Source: UBA4615 sp044371545 (lineage in GTDB: Bacteria; Pseudomonadota; Gammaproteobacteria; Burkholderiales; Burkholderiaceae_E). Taken from it: DNA of 13,424 nt. The stretch's first letter is position 1. Each line of letters opens with the position of its first letter. A program made the position numbers and the translations under genes. Below, in pieces: positions 13,206 through 13,424 of the stretch. Below the pieces are notes generated by a model. That model was given only the letters and a program-made list of their open reading frames with translations, was not told the origin of the DNA and made no database searches. Location: contig JBILTM010000147.1 of NCBI GenBank assembly GCA_044371545.1, forward strand, positions 1 to 13,424, in the 5' to 3' direction.

Positions 13206-13424
13206 TGCCGCAGCCGGTCGTCGTCTACGGGATCGACAGCTGCGACCAGGTCCGCAAGGCGCGCGCCTGGCTGCGGGCGCAGGGCGTCGCGTTCCGCTTC
13301 CACGACTTCCGCGCCGACGGCCTCGACGCCGCGCTGCTCGCCCGCTGGATGGGCCACCTGCCCTGGGACGCGCTGCTGAACCGTCGCGGCACGACCTGGC
13401 GCCAACTCGATCCGCAGCGCAAGG
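13205..13424 (+). CDS. ArsC/Spx/YffB-family thioredoxin-fold protein, 3' end cut by window edge
   Basis: The first 73 codons are present and the window ends within the gene. YGIDSCDQVRKARAWL (residues 8-23) matches the N-terminal strand-loop-helix of the ArsC/Spx family, with a single Cys13, and GTTWRQLD (61-68) follows as in YffB-type members (usually about 115-120 residues). Biochemical role is not known for most YffB-like proteins. True arsenate reductase activity should not be assumed, since no ars genes are near. The ATG overlaps the pilU stop (TGATG) and has no ribosome-binding site, so it is probably coupled. In E. coli yffB lies just upstream of dapE, so dapE may come next here (inference). 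Confidence 0.87.
   Translation, partial: MPQPVVVYGIDSCDQVRKARAWLRAQGVAFRFHDFRADGLDAALLARWMGHLPWDALLNRRGTTWRQLDPQRK

Noticed and set aside
13205..13424. Arsenate reductase / arsenic resistance
   Set aside because: The family is shared by Spx and YffB-like proteins of other or unknown role, the sequence is incomplete, and no ars genes are nearby.
1..13424. Mobile elements, CRISPR arrays, tRNA/rRNA genes, phage or defence genes
   Set aside because: No transposase, direct-repeat array, terminal inverted repeats or cloverleaf was seen. Gene content is entirely core housekeeping.

Overview
The window is about 70% GC, has no mobile elements, and carries two divergent, tightly packed blocks of housekeeping genes. 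The base composition, the order smc-zipA-ligA, the dapC-dapD-pilU-like-arsC/yffB cluster and the protein sequences point to a betaproteobacterium, most likely of the Burkholderiales. The order-level placement is inference.

Minus-strand block (read right to left, 9149 to 1): smc (chromosome condensin, GTG start at 9149), zipA (FtsZ-binding membrane anchor), ligA (NAD-dependent DNA ligase), galU (UDP-glucose pyrophosphorylase), an MTA/MTI phosphorylase-family gene (probably methylthioinosine-type) and def (peptide deformylase, cut by the left window edge after 163 codons). Genes overlap or abut (smc/zipA 1 nt, ligA/galU 8 nt, mtnP/def 4 nt; zipA/ligA 13 nt apart). Only the 94-nt galU-mtnP gap has room for control elements; it holds a 9-bp perfect hairpin. 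This looks like one long transcription unit linking chromosome segregation, division, replication/repair, envelope sugar supply and nucleotide/protein-end processing.

Divergent intergenic region (9150-9468): 319 very GC-rich bases with no credible gene. One AT-rich island at 9279-9285 reads TATAATA on the plus strand and TATTATA on the minus strand. It could supply back-to-back -10 elements: an extended -10 toward smc and a perfect TATAAT toward queF. About 80 nt downstream on the plus side lies a textbook intrinsic terminator (9363-9384), placed before the queF ribosome-binding site, with a possible competing antiterminator pairing. This promoter-terminator-gene arrangement is the least explained feature of the window.

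Plus-strand block (9469 to 13424): queF (last dedicated step to preQ1 for queuosine tRNA modification), dapC (TTG start) and dapD (ATGA overlap), which are two consecutive enzymes of the succinylase branch of lysine/diaminopimelate synthesis, then a PilT/PilU-family type IV pilus ATPase, then an ArsC/Spx/YffB-type thioredoxin-fold protein cut by the right edge. In many proteobacteria a yffB-like gene precedes dapE, so dapE may follow just outside the window (inference).

I found no clearly new multi-gene system. The noteworthy points are the candidate bidirectional promoter and attenuator, the pilus ATPase inside a dap cluster, a divergent ZipA with short repeated linker motifs, and a LigA with extra sequence in two places.
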